DNA of 48,738 bases from a virus. Location: IMG/VR virus record IMGVR_UViG_3300046652_000002, positions 1-48,738 of that record; one strand, 5' to 3'. Positions 17,008 to 26,207 of the stretch are shown one piece after another (the first letter of the stretch is position 1; each line of letters opens with the position of its first letter). A program made the position numbers and the translations under genes. The notes below the pieces were generated by a model. It saw only the letters and a list, made by a program, of their open reading frames with translations, had not been told where the DNA came from and made no database searches.

Positions 17008-18243
17008 ATGTCTGGTGCATATACAGCACAACCTCCTGAGCCATTCGTTCCGTTCGTTCCGCCGTTGTGGAATCCGAACTGGTCATTCCCTGGACCGTTG
17101 CCTCCTGGGTACTCATACGATCAGATGTTTCTGTCTGCTGATACTCAGATTGCGATAGGTGGAGTCACAAAGAAGGTGAGCGGTGGCGTGTTGTCACTCG
17201 GTCCAGCACCATCTGGAAATCTCAATTACTCAGCGACGGTGAATGGTAGCCCAAGGCAGATCAGGATAGGTGAGTCAGGTTCGTTCTTTCCGTCTGTAGA
17301 TACGGTGTATAATCAGACAGATGACTTCTATGGGTCAACTCCATCGCTGTCGTTCAACCTTGTAGGTACTGATGCAGGTAAGACTCTAGTTCTTTCTGCA
17401 TCTGGGAGCCCATTCGGTGATTCAATCTCAACAACTGCTAACATAAAGATTCTTGATATTGGTTTCATCGTTGTATCTCCGTCGTCTGGTCTGGAAACTG
17501 ATTCTGGAGGTAGAACTGCGACGTTTCTGGTTGTTCTATTAAAGAAGCCTACTGCTAATGTTTACATTCATTTATCATCTAGTAACACAGCAGAAGGAAA
17601 GATCAGTAAGTCCGATCTTACCTTTACGAAGAACAACTACAGCCATCCGCAGACAGTTACAATTACTGGACAGGACGATGGGATTCCTAGCTCTGACGAT
17701 GTTCTATATTCAATCAATATAGATAACGCAGTAAGTGCAGACCCTAAGTACAGCGGGTATCATATCGGTGACGTGTCAGTAACGAATCACAAGAATCAAT
17801 CTATTACCTTCTCATTGGATGTTGCGATATCTAGTTATGCAATTTCGTTGCCACCTGGGCTTTCGTTCAGTAGTAATGTTGCTTTATATCGAGATTCACC
17901 TGATGATGATCCATCATTTTTTGGTATAGCTCGTGACTTAGATGGCGTCAGGGAGCATATAACATTGAATGACGATGGATTTTTTACTGTTGATGAATCA
18001 GGAGATTTCAACTATCATATAACTGCAAGCCTTTCTCCTGGTCTTTATTTCATTGATGGTCTTCTTGGTTCTGTTGATGACTACTCTGGATTTGGTTCTC
18101 TTCAGTGTTCGATAGACATAACTATCAAGAAGGGTTCCACTACAACGTATAATTTCTCAACAACTTACGATCAGCACGGAAGAAACTTTTCGATTACTGA
18201 TTGGCAAATAGACGGTTCAACTGGGGATGTTACCTTACTATAG
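17008..18243 (+). CDS. Virion protein with Calx-beta-like domain (411 aa)
   Basis: A Pro-rich N-terminus (PPEPFVPFVPPLWNPNW) is followed by a beta sandwich at about 150-245 whose pattern (LETDSGGRTATFLVVL..KPTANVYIHLSSS, then LTFTKNNYSHPQTVTITGQDD) matches Calx-beta/cadherin-like adhesion repeats that are abundant in large surface proteins of Planctomycetes, Cyanobacteria and relatives. The C-terminal third is also beta-rich. It starts one base after the fibre stop. A role in surface adhesion or as a second tail appendage is inferred. The domain is perhaps acquired from a host. Confidence 0.62.
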   Translation: MSGAYTAQPPEPFVPFVPPLWNPNWSFPGPLPPGYSYDQMFLSADTQIAIGGVTKKVSGGVLSLGPAPSGNLNYSATVNGSPRQIRIGESGSFFPSVDTVYNQTDDFYGSTPSLSFNLVGTDAGKTLVLSASGSPFGDSISTTANIKILDIGFIVVSPSSGLETDSGGRTATFLVVLLKKPTANVYIHLSSSNTAEGKISKSDLTFTKNNYSHPQTVTITGQDDGIPSSDDVLYSINIDNAVSADPKYSGYHIGDVSVTNHKNQSITFSLDVAISSYAISLPPGLSFSSNVALYRDSPDDDPSFFGIARDLDGVREHITLNDDGFFTVDESGDFNYHITASLSPGLYFIDGLLGSVDDYSGFGSLQCSIDITIKKGSTTTYNFSTTYDQHGRNFSITDWQIDGSTGDVTLL

Positions 18244-18252
18244 GATGCGATA

Positions 18253-19137
18253 ATGGACGAAGATACAGGATTTTACGAAGTCCCTGGATACAGTGGCGAT
18301 TCTAGTGGTGGCTCCGTAGGTGAATATGGAATGGCACCTGGAGGCAATGATGCGAATTGGGCATTCGGTCCAATGACTGAAAACGGTATTCCGCTGACCG
18401 GCGGTGGTGGCGGTGGTGGTGGATATGATTCCACATCAAGCTGGGGAAGGGGTGGCGGTGGTGCTATTGGTGGTTCTGGTGGTGCTGGTGGTGGCGATCC
18501 ATTTGGTATGCAGAAGCTACAGCTTGCAATGCAGCAGCTTCAAGAGCAACAAAGGGAGTTTAATGTTGGTCAGCAAGCACAACAAACCTCCGCACAACAA
18601 GCTGCGACTGGCGTAACCAATCTCGTCAACGAGTATAACCAAGCCTACGCACAGTCGGTTAATGAGTATACTCAACGATACAATCAAATGATTGGCCTTG
18701 TTGACTCTACGTCTGGTCAGCAAGCCGCTGATATTCGTAGTCAATATCAAAATCAAGCGTCTGCTGGAATGCAGAATCTACAGCGTCTTGGAATGGGTAA
18801 CACGACTCTTGGTTCTAATATGAAGCTAGGTGTTCAAGGTCAACAAAGTGCTGCATTGAATCGCCTTGCTGACATGATGAATCAAACCAAACTTGGAGTG
18901 ATGCAAGGTAAGAAGTCTATGAATGACCTTGCTCCTGATAAGTCACTGCTTCTTGCTGCATTGTCTCAGGGCGGCGGTGCTGCTGGTGCTTACGGTGGCC
19001 AGATCACCCAGGCTCTTGGTGGATTGGACCTTGGTACTTCATTCGGAAATCCAAGTCAAGAAGTTCATCAGGATGTTCCTGCTGCTGGTGCTTCCTATTC
19101 TAGCGTTGGACCCCATCCTAACAATCAATTGTTCTAG
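18253..19137 (+). CDS. Putative internal virion protein, Gly-rich with coiled coil (294 aa)
   Basis: Residues about 50-83 are a polyglycine-rich low-complexity linker. Residues 85-160 form a long Gln-rich amphipathic helix (MQKLQLAMQQLQEQQREF), and the C-terminus is Ala/Gly-rich. The size and the place just upstream of two further large internal proteins recall T7 gp14-like ejection proteins, which are shot into the envelope with the DNA. The assignment is by position and composition. Confidence 0.55.
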   Translation: MDEDTGFYEVPGYSGDSSGGSVGEYGMAPGGNDANWAFGPMTENGIPLTGGGGGGGGYDSTSSWGRGGGGAIGGSGGAGGGDPFGMQKLQLAMQQLQEQQREFNVGQQAQQTSAQQAATGVTNLVNEYNQAYAQSVNEYTQRYNQMIGLVDSTSGQQAADIRSQYQNQASAGMQNLQRLGMGNTTLGSNMKLGVQGQQSAALNRLADMMNQTKLGVMQGKKSMNDLAPDKSLLLAALSQGGGAAGAYGGQITQALGGLDLGTSFGNPSQEVHQDVPAAGASYSSVGPHPNNQLF

Positions 19138-19146
19138 GACTAAATA

Positions 19147-20178
19147 ATGGCTGATGATATCGAAACAGATGATGGCTCGGTTCAGACTGAAGAAGACCAA
19201 TCTCAACCTAGCTGGAAGGCTGCTGGTCATAAATACACAGACCTACAGGGAAACGAAATTTCTCCTGCACAATTTCAGCAGCAGCAGAATCAAGTAAGGC
19301 AACTTGCTCAACAGCACGCACAGCAGTTTGCACAGCAGGAATTACTAAGGAAGCATCCTGAGATTCGTGCTAAGATAATGGAGTATCAAGAGAAGTCTCA
19401 GATTGACAATTTGTATCTTCAGAAGAAGTATACAGATCAGCAACGTATGGAGTATAACCAAAGGCACAGTGCTTTGAATAAGATGAAGTCAAATCCATCA
19501 TTCTCAGATGAAGAGAAGGTTGCATACGAAAGAATGGTTGCTTTGCAAGATGGCAATATGAAGCCAACTGATTTCATGCAGTCTAAGCCTTATCCGAAGG
19601 GTAGGGCTCCTGGCGATGATTTCATTGATCCCAATTCCGGCGATCACGTTCATATTGGAATGGATGGAAACAAAAAGATTCTTTCGCATTTTGAGAAAAC
19701 CAAGGAAGGTCTTTCAATGTCAGCCAAGCACAAACTTGACGAAGACAACCTGAAGCATAAGCGTGAGCAAGAAAAGTTCGTTTGGGAACTTCGTAAAGAG
19801 TTTTCAAAGATGAAGACCGAACCTAATCCCACTACTGGAGAGTTGCCGAGGTATTTGAATTCTCAGGAAATTAACGACAAGATTCAGTCTGTAATGGGCG
19901 TCAAGAAGCCAGACGAAGAAAACAGTCAGGCTAAGGTTGACGAAATGCGTAAGGCTGCTGGACTTCAACCCATGAAGTCTGACCCAAAGGCCGCTGCTGC
20001 CGTTGCGGCACAGCATAGTCAGGCTGGAACTCAAACCATTCATCTTGATAGGTCCGATCCTGATAAGCATTACAATACTTTAGCTCCTGGAACTGTGTTC
20101 ATCGGCCCTGACGGACAGCTTCACCAAAAACCTATTGGACAGCAGCAACCACCTGCTGGACAAGCAGCAGAGGAATAA
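19147..20178 (+). CDS. Putative internal virion protein (343 aa)
   Basis: A mostly helical, charged protein. The N-terminal third is Gln-rich (QFQQQQNQVRQLAQQHAQQFAQQ), the middle is Lys/Glu-rich coiled coil, and near residue 150 there is a short GDDFIDPNSGDHVHIGMDG segment. It has no membrane segment or signal peptide. It is sandwiched between the Gly-rich protein and the 1754-residue protein, so it most likely belongs to the set ejected with the genome. The next gene starts one base after its stop. Confidence 0.55.
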   Translation: MADDIETDDGSVQTEEDQSQPSWKAAGHKYTDLQGNEISPAQFQQQQNQVRQLAQQHAQQFAQQELLRKHPEIRAKIMEYQEKSQIDNLYLQKKYTDQQRMEYNQRHSALNKMKSNPSFSDEEKVAYERMVALQDGNMKPTDFMQSKPYPKGRAPGDDFIDPNSGDHVHIGMDGNKKILSHFEKTKEGLSMSAKHKLDEDNLKHKREQEKFVWELRKEFSKMKTEPNPTTGELPRYLNSQEINDKIQSVMGVKKPDEENSQAKVDEMRKAAGLQPMKSDPKAAAAVAAQHSQAGTQTIHLDRSDPDKHYNTLAPGTVFIGPDGQLHQKPIGQQQPPAGQAAEE

Positions 20179-20179
20179 A

Positions 20180-23100
20180 ATGGGTTGGCAAGATGCTCCT
20201 GTTGTTGATGCACAATCCCAACAACAGGATAGTGATTACGATATGAAGGGTGCAATCGCTGCTGGAGTTAAACCCGACAAACGTGGCCATTGGCCAGACA
20301 CTTATAAGAAGCCAAACCATATTACATTTAGTGATGAAAGTAAGTATTCAAACGAGAAAACTACTGGTGGCAAGTGGAGAAAAGGCGATTCTGGAAAATG
20401 GTCGTTTACTCCGTCTAAATATAATTTATCTGTGACCTCTCCAGATAAAATGAGGGAGTATTTCAAAAAGAATGAGCCTGATTCCGAACTGATCCTTCCT
20501 AACGATAATCAATCTTCCGGCAGTTGGCGTGATGCTCCTGTCGTTTCTTCTATTGATGGTCATCATCAAGATTGGATGGATGCTCCAGTTGTTCAGAAGC
20601 CTAGCAAAGAGCAATGGCATGAGCAACAAAAGGAAGTCGGACAATGGATTCATGGCCTTGCTGAAAAGGGCCAAGAGGATTACAATCCGATCAAGCCAAC
20701 TTCTGAAGCGAAGGGTCAACTTACCGAGAAGGGATTTAAGTCTCAATTCCCTGGTCTCGAATGGAATCCTGCGTATGCTCAGGAATATGTAAAGCACGCT
20801 CAGGCATTCAAGGCTGCCCAGGCGATGGTAGGTTCGTTCACTCCTACTATCGAAGACGCAAAGAAGATAGCACAGTCAGTTCCAAAGGACCGAGAATCTC
20901 GTGAGCGTGTCTTGGAAGCTGTCCATAATGCTGCCGTAAAACAGGCTCAGTCTGGTTCTGGTGCGTCTGGTGAGGGTCTTCTTGGTCGTGCTGGAACTGC
21001 TGCCGCTAAGGGACTCGAAAAACTTTCTGGAGATATAGACGAATGGACTGGCGGCGGTCTTGATGATGATACTGCTAGATTCGCTCGGCAATTATACACT
21101 ATAAGAAATCAAGCTGATCCATTAGCTAGGGCTGATACTCCGTGGTGGGAAAGAGGTATTGTCAATGCTTCTGAAATGGCTGCACCAATTGCTGCATCTG
21201 GTGGTGTCGGTAAGTTGGCTGGTGGTGCAGCTAAATTAGCAAAGGCCGGAGAAGGATTGACTTCTGCCGTGTCTGCCGCTGCTGGCATGACTCCATTCGT
21301 TCCTGGTATGTACGACGAGTCGTATGACAATTTACTTCAGAAAGGTGCTTCACCAAAGGCTGCTAAGATTGGTGCTTGGTTTAGTGCTGGTCTACAAAGT
21401 GCCATCTATGGAGGATTGGCAAAGAAGTTGATTCCATTCAGTGTTCCGAAGGGAATCACCCCTAAGTTTACATCTGAGGTTTTGTCTAAGTATCTGACTC
21501 AGATTCCTGCGGGGTCGTCTGCAATGGCGTTTGCATCGGCTGGGGATCAGGCTATCCAAGAGATAGCGGGTGGAAATCTCAGTCTTAAGAATGTAATGTC
21601 TCGTTGGTGGGATTCGTTTAAGGGTGGTCTTGAGACAATGCCATTCCTTGCTGCACCGGAAGCCATTCGTGGAGTAACTAAGGCTCCAGGAAAAGGTGAG
21701 GGAATTGACGAATTGATGTCTAGGTTCGAAGAGAATGTCAAGACAATATCCGAACATAAAGACGAAATCGTAAAGATGGCAGAAGAGGGCGGAACTCCAT
21801 CTAGGGCTCAGTGGATGGAGTGGGGTCTTTCTGGTGGGAGATCAAAGAGTGATCGTGCCAAGCAACTTCAAGATATTGCTAAGGAACTACAAACGAAACC
21901 TGAAGAATTGCCAGCCAGAAATATCCCTGAGAAGTATGGAATTCAAGAAGGTTTTGTTGACAATCTGAAATCAGAATCATCGAAACTCAAGAAGCCTGAA
22001 GGAAAGACTCTTGAGACCTTGTATCCTGCTGATAGTGATAAGCCAGCTATCACTGGAGAACAGATAGGAACAGTAAACGGCAAGAAGGTAATGGCCGTTG
22101 AGGCTGAGGCTGTCAATAAGAGATTGTTCGATGATCCAAATAAGCCTGACTTTGGTGAGTTCACCAGCGGCGGAACGAAGTCAAGATACAAAGAAATACC
22201 TGAAGATCAGATTTGGATTGACAAGGATTCTACTGACAAAGAGCGTCCTAAGTTCGCTTTGCATGAGGCACTTGAAGATCATCTAATGAGCCAGCATGGA
22301 CTTGAGTACGACAAGTCTACGTCTGAACATCCCGAAGGTGCCCACGATATCGCACAGAAGGTCGAACAGGATTGGGCAAGGGAGTCTCCTGGTGGCGATG
22401 TTAATCTAAATGAGCAGAATACAACTGTAACCAAGGCTGCACCAGTTCCGCCCACTCCAACTATTAAATATCAGAGTCCATCCGTCGTTAAGGGATTCAT
22501 GCACGGATTGATGAAGGTTCTCAATCCAACTGCCATCAAGGCTCCTGGTGTTAGAGAGGCAACTCATATTCTCAATCTCTCTGGTGCAAAGGCTGCTCAG
22601 TGGGATGAAGTGGCGATAGCTCACATTGGAAAACTTGACGATACCTTCTATCGAATGACCCCGAAAGAGAACATTCAATTCGCTTTGGATGTTGATGAAG
22701 GAAAGAAGCATCTGAATCCAGATGGAACTGTAAATGGTCGCCTTACTGCAATAGCAAGGGCTCTTGATGAAGCTCGTGCTGAAGCGTGGGAAAGAGTTCA
22801 AGAACGTCGTGGGTCAGGAGAGTTCATTGAAAATTATTTCCCCCGAATCTTTAAGCGAAAGCCCGGTAGCGATGTTGTTGCCGGAAAGATCATGTCTAAG
22901 GCTTTCAGGAAGTCTGGTTTCCTGAAGCATAGAACCCGTGACTTCCTTCGTGAGAGTCTTGATGCTGGTCTTGAACTAGAAGACGAGAATCCTGTTCATT
23001 TGTATATGAAGCGTATTCACCAGATGAACGAATGGTGTGCAAAGACTGACGCATTTAATTCTTTGAAGCAGTCTGGTCTTGCTCGATTTGTTCCTGCTTC

Positions 23101-25444
23101 GATGGAGAAGGACTATACTCCATTCGGATACAAATTGATTAACGACCCTACTTTCAATGTTCAATCTGGTTCCTCGATGACTATTAAAGAGGCTTACGAC
23201 AAACTTCTTCATGACCAACTTCATGCAGTCGCAGCAAACATTGGAGTCAAAATAAATACTGCAACGAAACTCAAAAAGGGAGTTCTCGGGTTCTCTGTTG
23301 AGGGTGGCAAAGAAGTAACTCGTGCATTCGCAACTCCGTTAGGCACACTAGCACACGAGATAGGCCATCAGATTGGAGATATTTTCGGTCTTGGTAAGTA
23401 TATTGATGGTGTTGGTAAAGCACATCCCGAAATGAAGATCGAAGAAGAATGGACTAAGTTAGCCGCATTGCGTCACGAGGGTCAAGCTGCGTCGGATTTC
23501 TTTAAGGGGTATGTTCAGGAACCAGCAGAACGAGAAGCAGTAATTCTCCAGGCTTGGCTCGATACTCCTGATAAGATGCAGCGTGATGCACCGAACATTA
23601 CTGAGTTGTGGAAGAAGTTTCTTGGAGCTAACGAACCAATCAGCCCACTACTTCACTTGGACCGCTCTGTTGTTCTTGGAACTTCAGAAACAGAATTTGA
23701 ACAGCCTGGGGTTCGAGTTCTTGGCCGGTGGGCACTTCCTGATGATGTGGCTACTCTTGTCGAGAATAACCTATCCCTTGGACTGCGATCTAATCCCAAT
23801 GAGGCTATCAGTGGTGCGTACAGAGTGGCAAGACTGTATGGAAATGCACTCAATCAAGCTAGTCTTGGTTTGTCTGCGTATCATGCGATCTTTACTTCAC
23901 TTGACTCAATCTTCTCTCAGGCTGGATTAGGATTTCATCAGGCCACACGAGGAGAGTTCAAACAAGCCGCAGCCAATATAGCTCAGTCTCCGCTTGCCCC
24001 ATTTTCTCTCTATAAGAGAGGCAAGAAAATACAGACTGTAATGAAGGAAGACTTGGATCAAATTCAAGACCCAGAAATTAGGGAGTTGATTGAACTGGGT
24101 ATGACTGGTGGAATGAGATCATCTTTAGATCAGAGATACTCCAACAATTCCTATCGAGTTCTAAAAGATACATTTTATGACCTGAAGAATCATACTGATT
24201 TCGATAAGGGTCTTGGAGACGAAGCTAAGATTGCTGTCCATAGTATTCTTGGTGCAATCGAACTTGCTGCCGCCCCGATTATGAAGTATCAAGTCCCCAG
24301 GCTGAAACTTGGAGTTGCAAATCTTCTGCTGAAGGATTTGTATAGTCGTGCAGAAAAAACTAACATAGATGATTTTCAAAAGCACGAGCAAGCTACTCAG
24401 ATTGTCAATTCTGTAGAGAACAGATTGGGTCAGTTGTGCTATGATAATCTACATTGGAATCAGTTGATGACTGATGCGTGCCAGTTGGCGTTTAGGTCTA
24501 CTGGATGGAATCTAGGATTCATCAGAGAGTACGGCGGATCAGTATCCGATCTGTTCAGCACTAAGAGTAGGGTTAAGTCTGGTGGTGATTGGGTAACTGG
24601 CCGTCAGGCTTATGTGATTACTGCGATTATTGGTAACGCTTTGATTGGCGGAACTCTACATTACTTAATGAATGGAAAACCGCCCGAGACTTTATACGAC
24701 TATATGTTCCCGAAAACTGGGAATAAGAATCCAGATGGTAGTGACGAGAGGATTGCATTGCCTTCATACATGAAGGATATTGTATCGTATAGTTCTAATC
24801 CACTAAGAACTGTGCAACACAAGTTGCACCCCATGTGGGGATCGGTTCTTGAAATTCTTCGTAATGAAGATTTTTATGGTGGTGAAGTTAGGAATGCAAA
24901 AGACCCAATCATGCAACAGATTGGAGACAGCTTATTGCATCTCGGAAAAGCATTCGTTCCATTCTCCAAAAAGAACTTCGATCAGATGAAGAAGGCTGAC
25001 GATCCAACTTGGAAGGCTGCATTGCTTGGTGTGACTGGAATGACTGCCGCACCGGCATACATCACTCAAACTAAAGCAATCAAACTTGCTAATCAATATC
25101 TAGGTGAACGATTGCCTACGAAGCCAAGAACGAAAGAGCAAGTTGAATCATCACAAAAACATGCTAAGTTAGTTAGAACTCTTCGTACAGGAAAGACTGT
25201 ATCAAAAGAAGACATGAAAGGAATGACTTCGGATCAATACAGTAGAGCGTTAAAAGAGGCGTCAATGAGTCCTCTTTCTGCAAAGGTTGGAAGACTTAGT
25301 CTTGAACAGGCACTTGATGTATATGCAGTTAGCGACAAGGAAGAGAAGAAGCAGTTGTTCCAGGCGGTTATCAATAAGCGTGAGCGTCTCAAGAGCATAT
25401 CGCCTACCCTCCTGAAGTATTATAACGATACTATGTCTAGGTAA
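20180..25444 (+). CDS. Giant internal virion protein with zincin motif (1754 aa)
   Basis: The largest gene. The N-terminus carries three WxDAPVV motifs (W3, W116, W132) and a segment (YDMKGAIAAGV, GHWPDTYKKPNHITFSDESKY) known to me from large internal/ejection proteins of podoviruses. Helical membrane-active-like regions (Ala/Gly-rich, about 330-410) follow. HEALEDH is at 695-701, and a classic metallopeptidase HEIGH is at 1059-1063. The C-terminal half is helical. The length matches T7 gp16-like proteins that form the transenvelope ejection tunnel. The HEIGH suggests a protease or wall-cleaving step. ATG at 20180; an upstream TTG at 20135 lies in the previous gene. Confidence 0.7.
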   Translation: MGWQDAPVVDAQSQQQDSDYDMKGAIAAGVKPDKRGHWPDTYKKPNHITFSDESKYSNEKTTGGKWRKGDSGKWSFTPSKYNLSVTSPDKMREYFKKNEPDSELILPNDNQSSGSWRDAPVVSSIDGHHQDWMDAPVVQKPSKEQWHEQQKEVGQWIHGLAEKGQEDYNPIKPTSEAKGQLTEKGFKSQFPGLEWNPAYAQEYVKHAQAFKAAQAMVGSFTPTIEDAKKIAQSVPKDRESRERVLEAVHNAAVKQAQSGSGASGEGLLGRAGTAAAKGLEKLSGDIDEWTGGGLDDDTARFARQLYTIRNQADPLARADTPWWERGIVNASEMAAPIAASGGVGKLAGGAAKLAKAGEGLTSAVSAAAGMTPFVPGMYDESYDNLLQKGASPKAAKIGAWFSAGLQSAIYGGLAKKLIPFSVPKGITPKFTSEVLSKYLTQIPAGSSAMAFASAGDQAIQEIAGGNLSLKNVMSRWWDSFKGGLETMPFLAAPEAIRGVTKAPGKGEGIDELMSRFEENVKTISEHKDEIVKMAEEGGTPSRAQWMEWGLSGGRSKSDRAKQLQDIAKELQTKPEELPARNIPEKYGIQEGFVDNLKSESSKLKKPEGKTLETLYPADSDKPAITGEQIGTVNGKKVMAVEAEAVNKRLFDDPNKPDFGEFTSGGTKSRYKEIPEDQIWIDKDSTDKERPKFALHEALEDHLMSQHGLEYDKSTSEHPEGAHDIAQKVEQDWARESPGGDVNLNEQNTTVTKAAPVPPTPTIKYQSPSVVKGFMHGLMKVLNPTAIKAPGVREATHILNLSGAKAAQWDEVAIAHIGKLDDTFYRMTPKENIQFALDVDEGKKHLNPDGTVNGRLTAIARALDEARAEAWERVQERRGSGEFIENYFPRIFKRKPGSDVVAGKIMSKAFRKSGFLKHRTRDFLRESLDAGLELEDENPVHLYMKRIHQMNEWCAKTDAFNSLKQSGLARFVPASMEKDYTPFGYKLINDPTFNVQSGSSMTIKEAYDKLLHDQLHAVAANIGVKINTATKLKKGVLGFSVEGGKEVTRAFATPLGTLAHEIGHQIGDIFGLGKYIDGVGKAHPEMKIEEEWTKLAALRHEGQAASDFFKGYVQEPAEREAVILQAWLDTPDKMQRDAPNITELWKKFLGANEPISPLLHLDRSVVLGTSETEFEQPGVRVLGRWALPDDVATLVENNLSLGLRSNPNEAISGAYRVARLYGNALNQASLGLSAYHAIFTSLDSIFSQAGLGFHQATRGEFKQAAANIAQSPLAPFSLYKRGKKIQTVMKEDLDQIQDPEIRELIELGMTGGMRSSLDQRYSNNSYRVLKDTFYDLKNHTDFDKGLGDEAKIAVHSILGAIELAAAPIMKYQVPRLKLGVANLLLKDLYSRAEKTNIDDFQKHEQATQIVNSVENRLGQLCYDNLHWNQLMTDACQLAFRSTGWNLGFIREYGGSVSDLFSTKSRVKSGGDWVTGRQAYVITAIIGNALIGGTLHYLMNGKPPETLYDYMFPKTGNKNPDGSDERIALPSYMKDIVSYSSNPLRTVQHKLHPMWGSVLEILRNEDFYGGEVRNAKDPIMQQIGDSLLHLGKAFVPFSKKNFDQMKKADDPTWKAALLGVTGMTAAPAYITQTKAIKLANQYLGERLPTKPRTKEQVESSQKHAKLVRTLRTGKTVSKEDMKGMTSDQYSRALKEASMSPLSAKVGRLSLEQALDVYAVSDKEEKKQLFQAVINKRERLKSISPTLLKYYNDTMSR

Positions 25445-25453
25445 GGTTTCCCC

Positions 25454-25489
25454 TTGACACCTTGACTCAGATAGGTACAATAAACTTGT
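25454..25489 (+). promoter_or_regulatory. Sigma-70 promoter of the lysis cassette, predicted leaderless
   Basis: TTGACA at 25454-25459, a 16-base spacer and TACAAT at 25476-25481 make a near-consensus promoter. The ATG of the hydrolase gene begins at 25490, eight bases after the -10 box, so transcription is expected to start at or next to the start codon. No Shine-Dalgarno exists in this space. Transcription here would raise late expression of the lysis genes. Confidence 0.65.
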
Positions 25490-26080
25490 ATGAAAAAGCG
25501 AAGAGAAGTCAAGCGAGTTCCATACGCCAAGGCAGAAGATAAGATTCGCACCGGCGATCTTCTAAGCTTCCATCCTAGGTGCAAGTGGTATCAACCTTGG
25601 GGTTGGTTCACTTGGCTTATTGCACTGACTAATCAATATCGCATTTGTCATTCTGCTATGGCGTGCTGGTGGGACAACAATCTTCTTTTGGTTCAAATGA
25701 CGAGTTCTCCAAGTAGGATTATTCTTCTTTCTGATGTTGTTAAACAATGGCCCGGAAAGATAATTGTATCAAGGCCGAACGGTCAATTCCAAGAAGATTA
25801 CGCAACGTCAGTAATGGTTCGCATCACGGAGAAGTCATATGGATGGGTTCGCTTGTTCTTGCTTGGGTTATCTCACACCTTTACCGGTGGCTTATTGTGG
25901 CCCAATCCAATTGACGACGACACCGCTGTATCCGACTTGCCTCCCGTATGTTCTGAATCTTATTCGCGTGCAATGCGTCTCGCAGGCTTTGATCCGGTAG
26001 AGGGAAGACCTGACAGCAAGACTGAGCCACATCATCTGTATGAGAGCCCGAAACTGAAACCTCTTTTCGTATTGGTGTAA
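25490..26080 (+). CDS. Circularly permuted NlpC/P60-like (YiiX-type) hydrolase (196 aa)
   Basis: The permuted papain-like fold is suggested by order: GDLLSF at 22-27, catalytic His54 in ICHSAMACW, then Cys154 in PVCSESYSRAMRLAGF. In this superfamily His comes before Cys when permuted. Members cleave peptides or amides, including peptidoglycan stem peptides, so a lysin or wall-processing role is plausible here at the head of the lysis cassette. There is no signal peptide. It has its own strong promoter with a predicted leaderless start. A lipid-linked or deacylating activity is an alternative for this fold. Confidence 0.6.
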   Translation: MKKRREVKRVPYAKAEDKIRTGDLLSFHPRCKWYQPWGWFTWLIALTNQYRICHSAMACWWDNNLLLVQMTSSPSRIILLSDVVKQWPGKIIVSRPNGQFQEDYATSVMVRITEKSYGWVRLFLLGLSHTFTGGLLWPNPIDDDTAVSDLPPVCSESYSRAMRLAGFDPVEGRPDSKTEPHHLYESPKLKPLFVLV

Positions 26081-26081
26081 C

Positions 26082-26207
26082 ATGGGAACAATTGTTAATG
26101 GTGTCGTGTGGGTTGGCAAGGGTGTCTGTGCCGGGTGTAGTGCCTTGGGTGCCCTGGTGGGTCTCAAGAAGAAAATTAAGGAATCAAAGAAAGGCGATAA
26201 GAAATGA
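26082..26207 (+). CDS. Small membrane peptide of the lysis cassette (41 aa)
   Basis: The ATG follows the hydrolase stop by one base and its TGA overlaps the next ATG (ATGA), so it is coupled on both sides. It has a hydrophobic, Gly/Val-rich N-terminal two thirds (IVNGVVWVGKGVCAGC, ALGALVGL) and a Lys-rich tail (KKKIKESKKGDKK). This layout suits a small holin-like, pinholin-like or membrane-anchored peptide. No family is recognised. Confidence 0.6.
   Translation: MGTIVNGVVWVGKGVCAGCSALGALVGLKKKIKESKKGDKK

Noticed and set aside
20135-20179. Upstream TTG start of the giant protein
   Set aside because: It lies within the preceding gene without a ribosome site; the ATG at 20180 is adjacent to that gene's stop and begins with the recurring WxDAPVV motif.
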